From CAZOEL01 sp964578835 (GTDB taxonomy: Bacteria > Desulfobacterota > Syntrophobacteria > Syntrophobacterales > Syntrophobacteraceae): a DNA stretch of 6,850 nucleotides. The stretch is from the NCBI GenBank assembly GCA_964578835.1, contig CAZOEL010000154.1, positions 1-6,850 of the forward strand. The letters run 5' to 3'. The notes beneath the pieces are model-generated. The model saw nothing but the letters and a program-made list of their open reading frames with translations, did not search any database and had not been told where the DNA came from. A program made the translations under genes and the position numbers. Shown here piece after piece: positions 6,615-6,850 of this stretch (the first letter of the stretch is position 1; every line of letters starts with the position of its first letter).

Positions 6615-6640
6615 GATGAAGCCGCCAGCCGAGGCTCATC
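6615..6640 (-). other. Hairpin in the response regulator leader
   Basis: GATGAAGCC and GGCTCATC pair as an 8-bp stem with one bulged base, 30 bases upstream of the regulator start. It would lie in the 5' untranslated RNA if transcription starts near 6684. No T tract follows. It could modulate translation, given the weak Shine-Dalgarno, or be an operator. Confidence 0.35.
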
Positions 6641-6690
6641 ATGCCGAAGCCCCCATGGAGCCGATCAAATGCTAGATTCAGGGGCAAGAG

Positions 6691-6720
6691 ACAATACAAT
6701 CAGGCTTTTAGGCTTATCAA
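6691..6720 (-). promoter_or_regulatory. Possible sigma70 promoter of the response regulator gene
   Basis: On the minus strand TTGATA (-35, five of six consensus bases) is followed after 18 bases by TATTGT (-10, four of six). Predicted transcription start is near 6684, giving a leader of about 100 bases. Between the two boxes AGGCTT is repeated directly (6702-6707 and 6710-6715 on the plus strand), a possible binding site. Confidence 0.4.
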
Positions 6721-6739
6721 ACCAAACATGATAGAGTGC

Positions 6740-6759
6740 TTTCTTTTATCGTAAAGAAA
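6740..6759. promoter_or_regulatory. Operator-like inverted repeat upstream of the regulator promoter
   Basis: TTTCTTT and AAAGAAA flank six bases. The site is AT-rich and centred about 65 bases upstream of the predicted regulator transcription start, a usual place for an activator. It may equally belong to a gene beyond the right edge. Confidence 0.3.
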
Positions 6760-6799
6760 TCTATTTGTCCATTAAGAAAGACAGGACTACAGGGCTATC

Positions 6800-6821
6800 T
6801 TGTTCTGTGATGATTGAACAA
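6800..6821. promoter_or_regulatory. Inverted repeat TTGTTC-N10-GAACAA
   Basis: Two perfect 6-base half sites are separated by 10 bases, so their centres are about 16 apart. This geometry is seen for dimeric helix-turn-helix regulators. The rest of 6641-6850 holds no visible gene on either strand; whether this site serves the response regulator or a gene off the right edge cannot be told. Confidence 0.25.
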
Positions 6822-6850
6822 TTGTAACGCCGGGTTAGCCTCTATTCCAG

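Overview
The window reads as chromosome of an anaerobic bacterium, most likely a deltaproteobacterium (Desulfobacterota, Syntrophobacter- or Desulfomonile-like). This is inferred from three things together: a giant single-chain, oxygen-sensitive-type 2-oxoacid:ferredoxin oxidoreductase, a small stand-alone PilZ protein, and a receiver/coiled-coil/LuxR regulator. None of these proves the taxonomy. No rRNA, tRNA, CRISPR array, insertion sequence or integrase is visible.

Layout. Positions 97-3987 (minus strand) hold one very large gene for a pyruvate:ferredoxin oxidoreductase (PFOR)-type enzyme with all expected domains fused in one chain, but with divergent motifs around the thiamine diphosphate. 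It has a clear ribosome binding site and an internal start; the open frame running further upstream to 4155 is probably untranslated. Between this gene and the next convincing one lie about 1.2 kb (3988-5196) with no recognisable protein. This stretch is full of short inverted repeats and holds several weak but position-consistent signals: a sigma54-like site and paired hairpins in front of the oxidoreductase, a perfect TTGACA box followed by a hairpin that contains the Shine-Dalgarno of a 20-codon ORF, and a sigma54-like site followed by a 30-codon ORF with a GC-rich hairpin in front of the PilZ gene. Positions 5197-5601 (plus) encode the PilZ domain protein, a predicted c-di-GMP receptor. 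It converges on 5674-6585 (minus), a response regulator with a receiver domain, a coiled-coil linker and a LuxR-type DNA-binding domain. The last 265 bases are the regulator's upstream region, with a possible promoter and several operator-like inverted repeats.

How the genes fit together. The oxidoreductase would oxidatively decarboxylate a 2-oxoacid (or run in the reductive direction), exchanging electrons with ferredoxin. The PilZ protein and the orphan regulator are signalling proteins. They are on opposite strands and the regulator has no kinase beside it here, so the window gives no direct proof that they control the oxidoreductase. The three genes form three separate transcription units.

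No clearly new multi-gene system is visible. The points most worth a second look are the divergent oxidoreductase and the structured, largely gene-free region between it and the PilZ gene.
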